Source of the DNA: Candidatus Cloacimonadota bacterium
GTDB lineage: Bacteria; Cloacimonadota; Cloacimonadia; Cloacimonadales; TCS61
Assembly (NCBI GenBank): GCA_027064945.1
Contig: JAMOPB010000279.1
Location: forward strand, 1-8,819
Reading direction: 5' to 3'
DNA: 8,819 nt
Shown piece after piece: positions 1 to 5,277 of this stretch. Position 1 is the stretch's first letter. Each line of letters begins with the position of its first letter. The position numbers were made by a program, and so were the translations under genes. Below the pieces are notes generated by a model. The model had not been told where the DNA came from, did not search any database, and saw only the letters and a list, made by a program, of their open reading frames with translations.

Positions 1-2
1 TC

Positions 3-257
3 ATCAAAAAAAACGCAAGTACTGTACAATTAAAAACCAATTACTCTGTAACAGATTATACCATTAAAAGTTTTCCTCAAACAATTAAATCGTTTGATGA
101 TATAGTTAATAAATTTTTAAACTCAATGAAAGCGGCTCGCAAACTAAAAACCGCTGAGGCTATGGACGCAACTACAGAAAACAGATTGCGAGAATACGGA
201 ATTCCTGTAGACGAAATTGCTAAAATCAATTATAAAAAAATTGAAATTAAAGGATAA
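3..257 (+). CDS. C-terminal fragment of an unidentified phage protein (portal possible by position only)
   Basis: An open frame enters from the left edge (first full codon at position 3) and ends with TAA at 255-257, giving the last 84 residues of a protein whose start lies outside the window. The fragment is basic and probably mostly helical, with a Lys/Arg-rich stretch around the segment NSMKAARKLKTAEAM, and it ends in KKIEIKG. I recognise no family motif. In T4-like phages the gene upstream of the prohead protease and core proteins is the portal (gp20), so a portal or neck role is a positional guess only. The next gene starts 3 bases after the stop, so the two are very probably co-transcribed and translationally coupled. 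Confidence 0.6.
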   Translation: MKKNASTVQLKTNYSVTDYTIKSFPQTIKSFDDIVNKFLNSMKAARKLKTAEAMDATTENRLREYGIPVDEIAKINYKKIEIKG

Positions 258-260
258 AAA

Positions 261-680
261 ATGCACGAAATAAATTATGAAACATTAAAAAAAGAAAACC
301 CTATTCTTATAGATACTGATCACAAATTTAAAAAACTTGAGCCTTTAACAAATGACGAATTAAAAAGAATTGCAGGTTTCAGAAATCATCATTCAAGTCT
401 AACGCATCATTATCCCAACCATTATACAACTGGTTCGCATACATCTGGTTTGCAAAGTCATTTAGCGGATAAAGCATTGATAATTGGTGCAGGTCTTGCA
501 GGTCTTGCGGCGGTTCATGCTTTAAGAAATAAATTGAAGGGCAAAAAAACTAAAACTATAAATGAATCGCGTGAGTATATTATAGAAGAAGCAAAGGAAA
601 TTATTAAAAACTTCTCTTTTAATGCGATTTTAAACAATACAAGCAGTATGATTGGTGCGGAATCAGAGCCAGTGGAATAA
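261..680 (+). CDS. Unknown 139-residue protein with His-rich segment and glycine-rich hydrophobic helix; possible prohead core protein
   Basis: The ATG at 261 has an AAAGGA ribosome-binding site at 249-254, inside the end of the preceding gene. The protein has three visible parts. Residues 1-40 are charged. Residues 43-67 hold seven histidines (H43, H44, H49, H50, H54, H60, H67). Residues 72-88 form a hydrophobic, small-residue helix containing G76-A-G-L-A-G81. The rest is a Lys/Glu-rich, probably helical tail. The hydrophobic stretch resembles both a glycine-zipper membrane helix and the GxGxxG fingerprint of FAD/NAD-binding Rossmann folds, but the protein is too short for a full dinucleotide-binding enzyme. 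Its size and place just before the protease are like T4 gp68 (141 residues, prohead core), but I see no convincing sequence match. Function is unknown; a minor virion or core protein is the best inference. Confidence 0.75.
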   Translation: MHEINYETLKKENPILIDTDHKFKKLEPLTNDELKRIAGFRNHHSSLTHHYPNHYTTGSHTSGLQSHLADKALIIGAGLAGLAAVHALRNKLKGKKTKTINESREYIIEEAKEIIKNFSFNAILNNTSSMIGAESEPVE

Positions 681-681
681 C

Positions 682-716
682 ATTAAGATTTATTTATTGA
701 GTAAATCTTAATTTTT
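682..716 (+). terminator. AT-rich rho-independent terminator before the protease gene
   Basis: An 11-base perfect inverted repeat, ATTAAGATTTA (682-692) and TAAATCTTAAT (702-712), flanks a 9-base loop and is followed by a run of T (712-716, then CC and TTT). It begins just after the stop codon of the 139-residue gene. The stem has only one G-C pair per arm, so it may be a weak or partial terminator. It marks the boundary between the upstream genes and the protease-capsid unit. Confidence 0.65.
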
Positions 717-735
717 CCTTTAATTTTAATGAAAG

Positions 736-747
736 AACTAAAGTCCG
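736..747 (+). promoter_or_regulatory. Shared intergenic motif, copy 1 (AACTAAAGTCCG)
   Basis: This 12-base string lies between the terminator and the protease ribosome-binding site, and an AT-rich box (CATAATATTT, 754-763) follows it. Near-identical strings occur at 3682-3693 and 7630-7641, each also in a gap in front of a + strand gene. This suggests a phage promoter or leader element. The distance from motif to start codon differs among the copies, and I cannot assign it to a known promoter class. Confidence 0.35.
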
Positions 748-780
748 TATATGCATAATATTTCCTAAAGGAATTTGACA

Positions 781-1569
781 ATGAAAAAATCTGTTCAATT
801 AATAATGGAGCAGGCTTTTGTTACTCCGGCTTCTAATATTCAAATATTAGAGGAAGGATATGAAGCCAACGGTTCTCCTAAATTAATATTCAAAGCTATT
901 TTGCAAACTGCAAATGAAAAAAATTTTAATAACAGGGTATACCCAGCTGAAGTTTTGGCACAAGTTGTAGAGAAGCTTGCGCCTAAAGCACAGGCTAGAA
1001 ATCTGTATTCAGAACTTGATCACCCATTACCGGAAACAAGTGATCCAGCTGTTCTTAAAAAAAGAGCTGTGGCTGTTAAATTGAAAGAAGCATGCGCTTT
1101 GATAACTGATATACAATTTGATGGAAGCACCGTTACAGGTACATTTGAAGCATTAGACACTCCTAATGGTAGAATTTTAAGATCTTTGGTTAAAGATGGT
1201 GCACAAATTGGTTTCAGTTTACGCGCTGTTGGTTCTGTTGAAGGGCAACCTGATGGTACATTATTAGTGACTGCACTTAACCCTATTACATATGATGTTG
1301 TTAGCACACCATCTCATTCAAGTGCAATTGTTACAGAAATTCTTAATGAAAGCAGTGATTTAGCTGCTGCACTAAAAGAATTTGAAGTAATTCAAGAAAT
1401 GGAAACATCATCCGAGGGTGAAGTTATTACGGAAAATGTTAACAACGAAGATGATAGTGTATGTGCGGCAGGCATTTGCATGAAAGGCACATACGAAGAG
1501 TTGACAGAGATGATAGTAGAACAAGCGCTATCTAACGAAAGACTGAATAAAATTTTCTTAAAAATCTAA
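781..1569 (+). CDS. 21: Prohead core protein protease (T4 gp21-like, serine protease family S80)
   Basis: This is the maturation protease that trims capsid and core proteins inside the prohead. I chose the ATG at 781 (262 residues) over the in-frame TTG at 775, because AAAGGA at 767-772 sits 8 bases before the ATG but only 2 before the TTG. The N-terminal two-thirds match the family: NRVYP (51-55), SELDHP with probable catalytic His81, IGFSLRAVG with probable nucleophile Ser146, and YDVVSTPS (171-178). T4 gp21 has its His and Ser at similar positions (about 85 and 140). The protein is about 50 residues longer than T4 gp21 (212). The extra part is an acidic tail, residues 191-262, with 16 acidic against 5 basic residues and Cys228/Cys233. 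Possible self-cleavage sites are ILNE190/S and VITE218/N. The capsid gene follows after 23 bases. Confidence 0.9.
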   Translation: MKKSVQLIMEQAFVTPASNIQILEEGYEANGSPKLIFKAILQTANEKNFNNRVYPAEVLAQVVEKLAPKAQARNLYSELDHPLPETSDPAVLKKRAVAVKLKEACALITDIQFDGSTVTGTFEALDTPNGRILRSLVKDGAQIGFSLRAVGSVEGQPDGTLLVTALNPITYDVVSTPSHSSAIVTEILNESSDLAAALKEFEVIQEMETSSEGEVITENVNNEDDSVCAAGICMKGTYEELTEMIVEQALSNERLNKIFLKI

Positions 1570-1592
1570 AATTAAATTAAAAGGGATGAAAT

Positions 1593-3128
1593 ATGGCTAA
1601 TATTTTCGCAAACTACAAATCATTTGTAGAAAATAACGCACCTCTTTTCGAATCAATCGAAGGAATGAAATCTATTATAGTTGATGAAATCGAATATAAA
1701 AACTTTAAAGAAGCAATCCTTGAGGGACTTGATAATGCTGAAGGTATGGGTGAACTTCTTGATAGACAAAGAGAAGTTCTTTTAGAAGATGCTAACTCAA
1801 CATTAACTTCTCCGGAAGCAATTGCGTTCTCAGTTGCTAGTTTACCTATGGTTACTATGGTTTATAGTTCTCCGACACTTAGCAACGATGGTACTGTGAT
1901 TTACAATATGAAAGCACCTACTTCAACTGTTCCAGTACTAGAGTGGGTAGCAAAAATTATTGATGTTGATGGTTCTGTAAACGAAGTAAAATTCCCAACA
2001 GCTATGGAAGCTGTAAGACCAGGAATCAAAGAAATTACTCAAGCTAATCAATATTTCAACATTTATACTGTACTTGGAATCACTAAAGATGATTTCAGAA
2101 TTTCTAAACGTGGTTTAATGCTTACTGGTATTAAAGTTACTGAAACCGACAACGGTGGTAACACTATCGAACACGACAACGTAGTATATGCTGCAGTTGA
2201 TGCAAGAGGACATTTTAAAGTTGATTACACTATTACAGCAGCTGATGGTGTAGAAGTTAAATTTAGAGCTACAGGTACAATTGATGCTGCTAGCGGTGAT
2301 GTTACCTGGAGTAACGTAATTGTTGAAAACGCTTCAACTTCTACATTTGAAACTAACGAAGCAACTATTAAAGTAAGAGTTGTAGGTAACGGTATTAACA
2401 AAGCAATTGTAAAAGTTGAACCTCTTAACACTGCTGTAGACATCAATGCTGATAACGCAGAAAAATTCGAAATTGAAAATATCGTTGAAGTTATTCAAGA
2501 TTGGAAATCACTATATAATGTAGATATCCTAGCACAATTAACTGACATGGTTAAATTACAAATCGAACTTAACAGAGATTACGACATCGCAGACATTTTA
2601 AGAGCTGAAGAACAAAATGCAGTAGCTGCAGGTCTAAGTGCTACTCTTGATTTCGCAAACTTACCAAGTGTTTATTATGAAAATCCAAGAGCTGTACTAA
2701 GTTCAATCGTTCCTAAAATTATGATTGTTAGAGAAAGAATTTATAGACTTACAAGAAGATGGGCTGATATAATTGCAACTGGTACTGATATGGCTGCTCT
2801 TCTAAAATCTATTCAAGATTTCGCTATCAATCTACCTGATGGTAAAGGTGAGTTCGGTCAAGCTGGTTTCGGTATTGCTGAATTCGCTAAAATGAAAATC
2901 ATTGGAAGCAACGCTCTTGACAATAATACTCTATATATGTGGAAAAAAGGTAGCAACGCAGGTGACGCTACACTGTTAACAGCTGTGTATAAACCACTTG
3001 TAATCGTTGAAGAAACTACTAATGCTAGAAAAAGATTATTTGTAGAAAGCAGATACAGCTGCGAACTTCTAAGATCTAACAGCGTCGGTGTTGTTAAAAT
3101 CGAAAACTATCAAGGTTTCTTAGCTTAA
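1593..3128 (+). CDS. 23: Major capsid protein (T4 gp23-like, HK97 fold)
   Basis: This 511-residue protein (T4 gp23 has 521) should build the hexamers of the head shell. The ATG at 1593 has AGGGA at 1582-1586. Residues 1-65 are acidic and helical like a propeptide, ending in VLLE65, which fits the T4 protease rule of Leu/Ile-x-Glu and falls at the same residue number as the gp23 cut. The best family match is residues 303-336 (DWKSLYNVD...IELNRDYDIADIL), which parallels the gp23 segment containing DLRAVHGMD and IMLEINREV. The C-terminal SRYSCELL (487-494) parallels gp23 TRYGIGI. Residues about 176-298 look like an inserted beta-rich domain. Codon choice leans to AAC and TTC more than in the downstream tail genes, as expected for a very highly expressed gene. 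It ends with tandem TAA-TAG and a strong terminator. Confidence 0.9.
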   Translation: MANIFANYKSFVENNAPLFESIEGMKSIIVDEIEYKNFKEAILEGLDNAEGMGELLDRQREVLLEDANSTLTSPEAIAFSVASLPMVTMVYSSPTLSNDGTVIYNMKAPTSTVPVLEWVAKIIDVDGSVNEVKFPTAMEAVRPGIKEITQANQYFNIYTVLGITKDDFRISKRGLMLTGIKVTETDNGGNTIEHDNVVYAAVDARGHFKVDYTITAADGVEVKFRATGTIDAASGDVTWSNVIVENASTSTFETNEATIKVRVVGNGINKAIVKVEPLNTAVDINADNAEKFEIENIVEVIQDWKSLYNVDILAQLTDMVKLQIELNRDYDIADILRAEEQNAVAAGLSATLDFANLPSVYYENPRAVLSSIVPKIMIVRERIYRLTRRWADIIATGTDMAALLKSIQDFAINLPDGKGEFGQAGFGIAEFAKMKIIGSNALDNNTLYMWKKGSNAGDATLLTAVYKPLVIVEETTNARKRLFVESRYSCELLRSNSVGVVKIENYQGFLA

Positions 3129-3148
3129 TAGCTAGTAAAAAACTTTAG

Positions 3149-3177
3149 AAAACTAGGAGCTCCGGCTCCTAGTTTTT
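3149..3177 (+). terminator. Strong rho-independent terminator after the capsid gene
   Basis: A perfect 12-base inverted repeat, AAAACTAGGAGC (3149-3160) and GCTCCTAGTTTT (3165-3176), surrounds the loop TCCG, closed by C-G, which is a UNCG-type very stable tetraloop. A T-rich run follows. On the minus strand the same stem is followed by CTAAAGTTTTTT, so it may stop transcription both ways, serving the capsid gene and the convergent HNH gene, whose TAG stop (3169-3171) lies inside the stem. Confidence 0.9.
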
Positions 3178-3471
3178 GCTTTTTTTGTTTTCGTATGGCG
3201 GCCAGTTTTCTATCCCGACCTTGTTAATGTATTCATAAACACGTTTGAAATATTCTCTCAATTGCTTTACATCTAAACTGCCTTTCGTATAATTGCAATG
3301 TTTACAAGCAGGAACTACATTATCGTCTTCATATCCTTTCCATGAATCAATTCTATCAACTGAATTCCAACTTGTTTGACCGTCAGGCTGAAAACCGCAA
3401 TATACACAAGGTTGTAAAATTAATTTATTAAATTTTTCTCGTGACATCATTGTCTTTTCATCAAAACCCAT
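3169..3471 (-). CDS. HNH endonuclease, probably homing type, 5'-truncated by an in-frame stop
   Basis: This is the only minus-strand gene, 100 residues if started at the ATG at 3471. It carries a clear HNH/zinc-ribbon core: C22-V-Y-C25, then VDRIDS with D39-R40-I-D42, GY (46-47), N51-VVPAC56-KHC59-N60 and K63, then a helical tail ending in Lys-rich residues. Such enzymes nick or cut DNA; in phages they usually act as free-standing homing genes between conserved structural genes, as the position behind the capsid gene suggests. The ATG at 3471 has only a weak upstream AAGA. The same frame continues upstream, beyond a TAA at 3472-3474, to an ATG at 3546 with an excellent ribosome-binding site. 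The encoded N-terminus there looks like the missing part of the HNH protein, so the gene is probably interrupted, or restarts at TAA-ATG. Confidence 0.8.
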   Translation of the reverse strand: MGFDEKTMMSREKFNKLILQPCVYCGFQPDGQTSWNSVDRIDSWKGYEDDNVVPACKHCNYTKGSLDVKQLREYFKRVYEYINKVGIENWPPYENKKSKN

Positions 3472-3546
3472 TTATAAATGTCTTTTTTTAAAAGCATTAC
3501 ATGATGGTTTCGATGTGTTATATAAAGTTCGTTTAATTTTTGCCAT
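3472..3546 (-). pseudogene. Severed 5' end of the HNH gene (24 codons, then in-frame TAA)
   Basis: On the minus strand, GGAGG (3557-3553) sits 6 bases before an ATG at 3546-3544. This opens a 24-codon frame (starts MAKIKRTLYNTSKPS, ends FKKRHL) that stops at TAA 3474-3472. The very next codon is the ATG of the HNH core, in the same frame. Many small phage HNH proteins start with a basic segment of the type 'YxxxxxxAKKRxx', then an acidic Phe-containing segment, then the first CxxC. Read through the TAA, this gene has exactly that layout (YNTSKPS, FKKRH, MGFDEKTMMSREKF, then CVYC). I therefore read it as one gene broken by a nonsense codon. A leader peptide with reinitiation, or a sequencing error, remains possible. 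Confidence 0.7.
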
Positions 3547-3711
3547 AATTCGCCTCCTTTTTTTATTTAATATCTTTATAAAACTCTTTTTAAATCAACA
3601 AAGTCGATACAGATATACCGGACCTGTGTCCTCGTTGAACTGCACCAAACATATCAAAATCACCATCACCCAATAACCAGCAACTAATGTCTATATTTTA
3701 AAGGAGCACCT
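3547..3711 (+). other. Non-coding gap between the HNH gene and the gp25-like gene
   Basis: This gap holds the HNH ribosome-binding site (minus strand, 3553-3557), an AT-rich patch (3560-3592), then a stretch of higher G+C (3593-3690, about 40% by count) and finally the leader of the next gene. No + strand start codon with a ribosome-binding site opens a plausible protein here, and no tRNA shape is visible. A small inverted repeat GGAC-CTGT-GTCC lies at 3620-3631. The minus strand is open for 35 codons (3697 to 3593) without a good start. Confidence 0.5.
3682..3693 (+). promoter_or_regulatory. Shared intergenic motif, copy 2 (AACTAATGTCTA)
   Basis: This string resembles those at 736-747 and 7630-7641 (common core AACTAA, A or T, GTC). 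It is followed directly by TATATTTTA, which could serve as a -10-like box, and then by the AAGGAG ribosome-binding site (3701-3706) of the GTG-started gene. The short distance to the start codon (19 bases) makes a promoter role harder here than at the other two copies. Confidence 0.3.
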
Positions 3712-4467
3712 GTGGCTTTAATTAATATCCAAGATTATAATATCAAAATTACCTATTCTGAGATAACTACAAACAGCACGCTGGTTAATTTACTTCCGTT
3801 GACAGTTATTGCGAAAGCAAAAGAAGTAGGTTATGTGTATTTCGATGATTTCGATAATAATTTAAAATATAAAATTGCTTTACAAATGTTCCGTAATAGC
3901 GGAATAATAAAACTTAACAACCAAGGTATCGAAAGTTTAGATCATTCCAAACTGCCTTTCACAGATAGAATAGATTTACAGCCTATCGATGAGATTGATG
4001 AAATTACAATGATAGATTATTTTTTTAGATATAATATCGAAGTGGATAATATATTAGTTACTGTTTATAAAACAGAATATCAAATATCGATACAAGTGCC
4101 TAGCGTGTTCATGGACACATTGCCAAATGATATCAATTTATTAGAAACAAATGTTGAAGAATTTATTATAACCGTATATAGACGTTATATTTCTACTCCG
4201 TACGGATCAATTATTTTTATGCCGTGGTATGGTACAAAAATAAAAGAATATCTTCATGATTTATCAGTATATCAAGTTGAAGAGATGCTACAGGCTGAGA
4301 TGGACGGTGTAACATATTTATTAAAAAATTATTTTATCTTAAATAATATTTTGGATCTAGATTTCTATGTTGAAGTAAAAGCTGAAGAAAATATCGAATA
4401 CGGGATAGTTAAATATCGTATTATAATAACAATTAACAATACACAATATACAATTACTGTTCAATAA
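3712..4467 (+). CDS. Baseplate wedge protein with C-terminal gp25-like domain
   Basis: Translation begins at GTG 3712, with AAGGAG at 3701-3706 five bases upstream; I see no better ATG. The protein has 251 residues. Residues about 146-250 look like the GPW/gp25 family: a helix (VEEFIITVYRRYI), then STPYGSIIFMPWYGTKIKEYL (161-181), which fits the family pattern 'TP-GS-hhhP-hG', a helix (VEEMLQAEMDGVTYLL), and closing beta strands (VKYRIIITINNTQYTITV). In T4, gp25 (132 residues) is a conserved wedge component of the baseplate, with a relative (TssE) in type VI secretion. Residues 1-145 are an unrecognised acidic extension with no match I can name. The EPR motif of typical gp25 proteins is not apparent. 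It heads a close-packed cluster; the next gene starts 9 bases after its stop. Confidence 0.65.
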   Translation: MALINIQDYNIKITYSEITTNSTLVNLLPLTVIAKAKEVGYVYFDDFDNNLKYKIALQMFRNSGIIKLNNQGIESLDHSKLPFTDRIDLQPIDEIDEITMIDYFFRYNIEVDNILVTVYKTEYQISIQVPSVFMDTLPNDINLLETNVEEFIITVYRRYISTPYGSIIFMPWYGTKIKEYLHDLSVYQVEEMLQAEMDGVTYLLKNYFILNNILDLDFYVEVKAEENIEYGIVKYRIIITINNTQYTITVQ

Positions 4468-4476
4468 GGGGTTTAT

Positions 4477-5277
4477 ATGTTTGATTATAGCCGATATAAA
4501 CAACAATTATGGCAAGAATATAATAATCTTTTTAATAAATATTCTCATTGGAATGATAGTTTTTCTGTAAACGCCAGACTGATTATGCTGGATCTTGAAG
4601 AAAGTAACTGGGATTCTGTTGGCGGTGCTTTACAAAATTGGAGCTCCAAATTAACTCAACTCAAATGGCGTGTCTATGAAAACATCCCTTTATTTCAAAA
4701 TGCGCCAGCTATAACGCAATTTTCAGCTCACGGAAACACAGAAACTAGCCAATCATTTACAGCAACGATCAAATTCATAAAAACCCCTAAGCCTAATGAT
4801 ATGTTAATGTTTTATGATGATAGTTCTTTGACAATTTACAAAATAAATGATGTTCGTTTTCATAGAACAATAGAAGAACCTTTAAAACTTTTTGAATGTG
4901 ACTTTGAAACAGCGCCAATCGCAGCAGAGACTCTGTATGACAATTTAAATTTTCTTTCTCACGAACTTTTAAATCAATTTAATTATAAATTATATGATTT
5001 TGAATATTGGATGAGAGAATACCAGCCTTTGCTTGATAATATCGAGGAATTCAGCAGAGAAGTTAATTCGTATTTTGATTTTAAGAAAGAACGTTATATA
5101 ATTGCTGAGTTCAATAATTTAATTACAGAATTAAAACAATGCAGCAAACTAGGTTCTGTTACACAGTTAAAATTACCTTTAACTTCTTGCGATGATAGTT
5201 GCGAAAATGCAGACCGGGATGAGCAAACACAAAATGTTTTTTTGAAACTTTTGAAACTTAAGGAAATAACATGTTAG
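4477..5277 (+). CDS. Unknown 266-residue virion-type protein (neck or baseplate component possible)
   Basis: The ATG at 4477 has AAGGGG at 4466-4471, overlapping the stop of the gp25-like gene. The N-terminus (1-66) is aromatic-rich and probably helical. The middle (about 93-148) looks like a beta-rich domain: FTATIKFIKTPKPNDMLMFY, then YKINDVRFHR and EEPLKLFECDFETAPI. This order, a 'P-x-x-x-D-M-h-h-F' strand, then a 'Y-x-I-x-x-V' strand, then 'FECDFE', recalls gp14-like neck proteins of myoviruses, but the similarity is weak. Residues 155-225 are helical, and the C-terminus has several cysteines (C222, C238, C242, C266). It ends in TAG (5275-5277), 7 bases inside the next gene, so the two are likely translationally coupled and possibly work in the same complex. 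Confidence 0.8.
   Translation: MFDYSRYKQQLWQEYNNLFNKYSHWNDSFSVNARLIMLDLEESNWDSVGGALQNWSSKLTQLKWRVYENIPLFQNAPAITQFSAHGNTETSQSFTATIKFIKTPKPNDMLMFYDDSSLTIYKINDVRFHRTIEEPLKLFECDFETAPIAAETLYDNLNFLSHELLNQFNYKLYDFEYWMREYQPLLDNIEEFSREVNSYFDFKKERYIIAEFNNLITELKQCSKLGSVTQLKLPLTSCDDSCENADRDEQTQNVFLKLLKLKEITC

Noticed and set aside
476..540. The 139-residue protein as an FAD/NAD-dependent oxidoreductase
   Set aside because: Only the GxGxxG-like string is present; the spacing to the expected acidic residue is off, the upstream region is a His-rich linker, and the protein is too short.
775..777. TTG as the start of the protease gene
   Set aside because: It lies only 2 bases after the AAAGGA ribosome-binding site; the ATG at 781 has normal spacing.
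1020..1307. Minus-strand open frame of 95 codons inside the protease gene
   Set aside because: It is antisense to a well-supported gene, has no recognisable motif and no ribosome-binding site of note; a shadow frame.
2225..2446. Minus-strand open frame of 73 codons inside the capsid gene
   Set aside because: Shadow of the capsid gene; its hydrophobic, Thr/Val-rich content is what antisense reading of the beta-rich insert gives.
3593..3700. tRNA gene in the higher-G+C gap
   Set aside because: I could not build an acceptor stem, anticodon arm and T arm on either strand.
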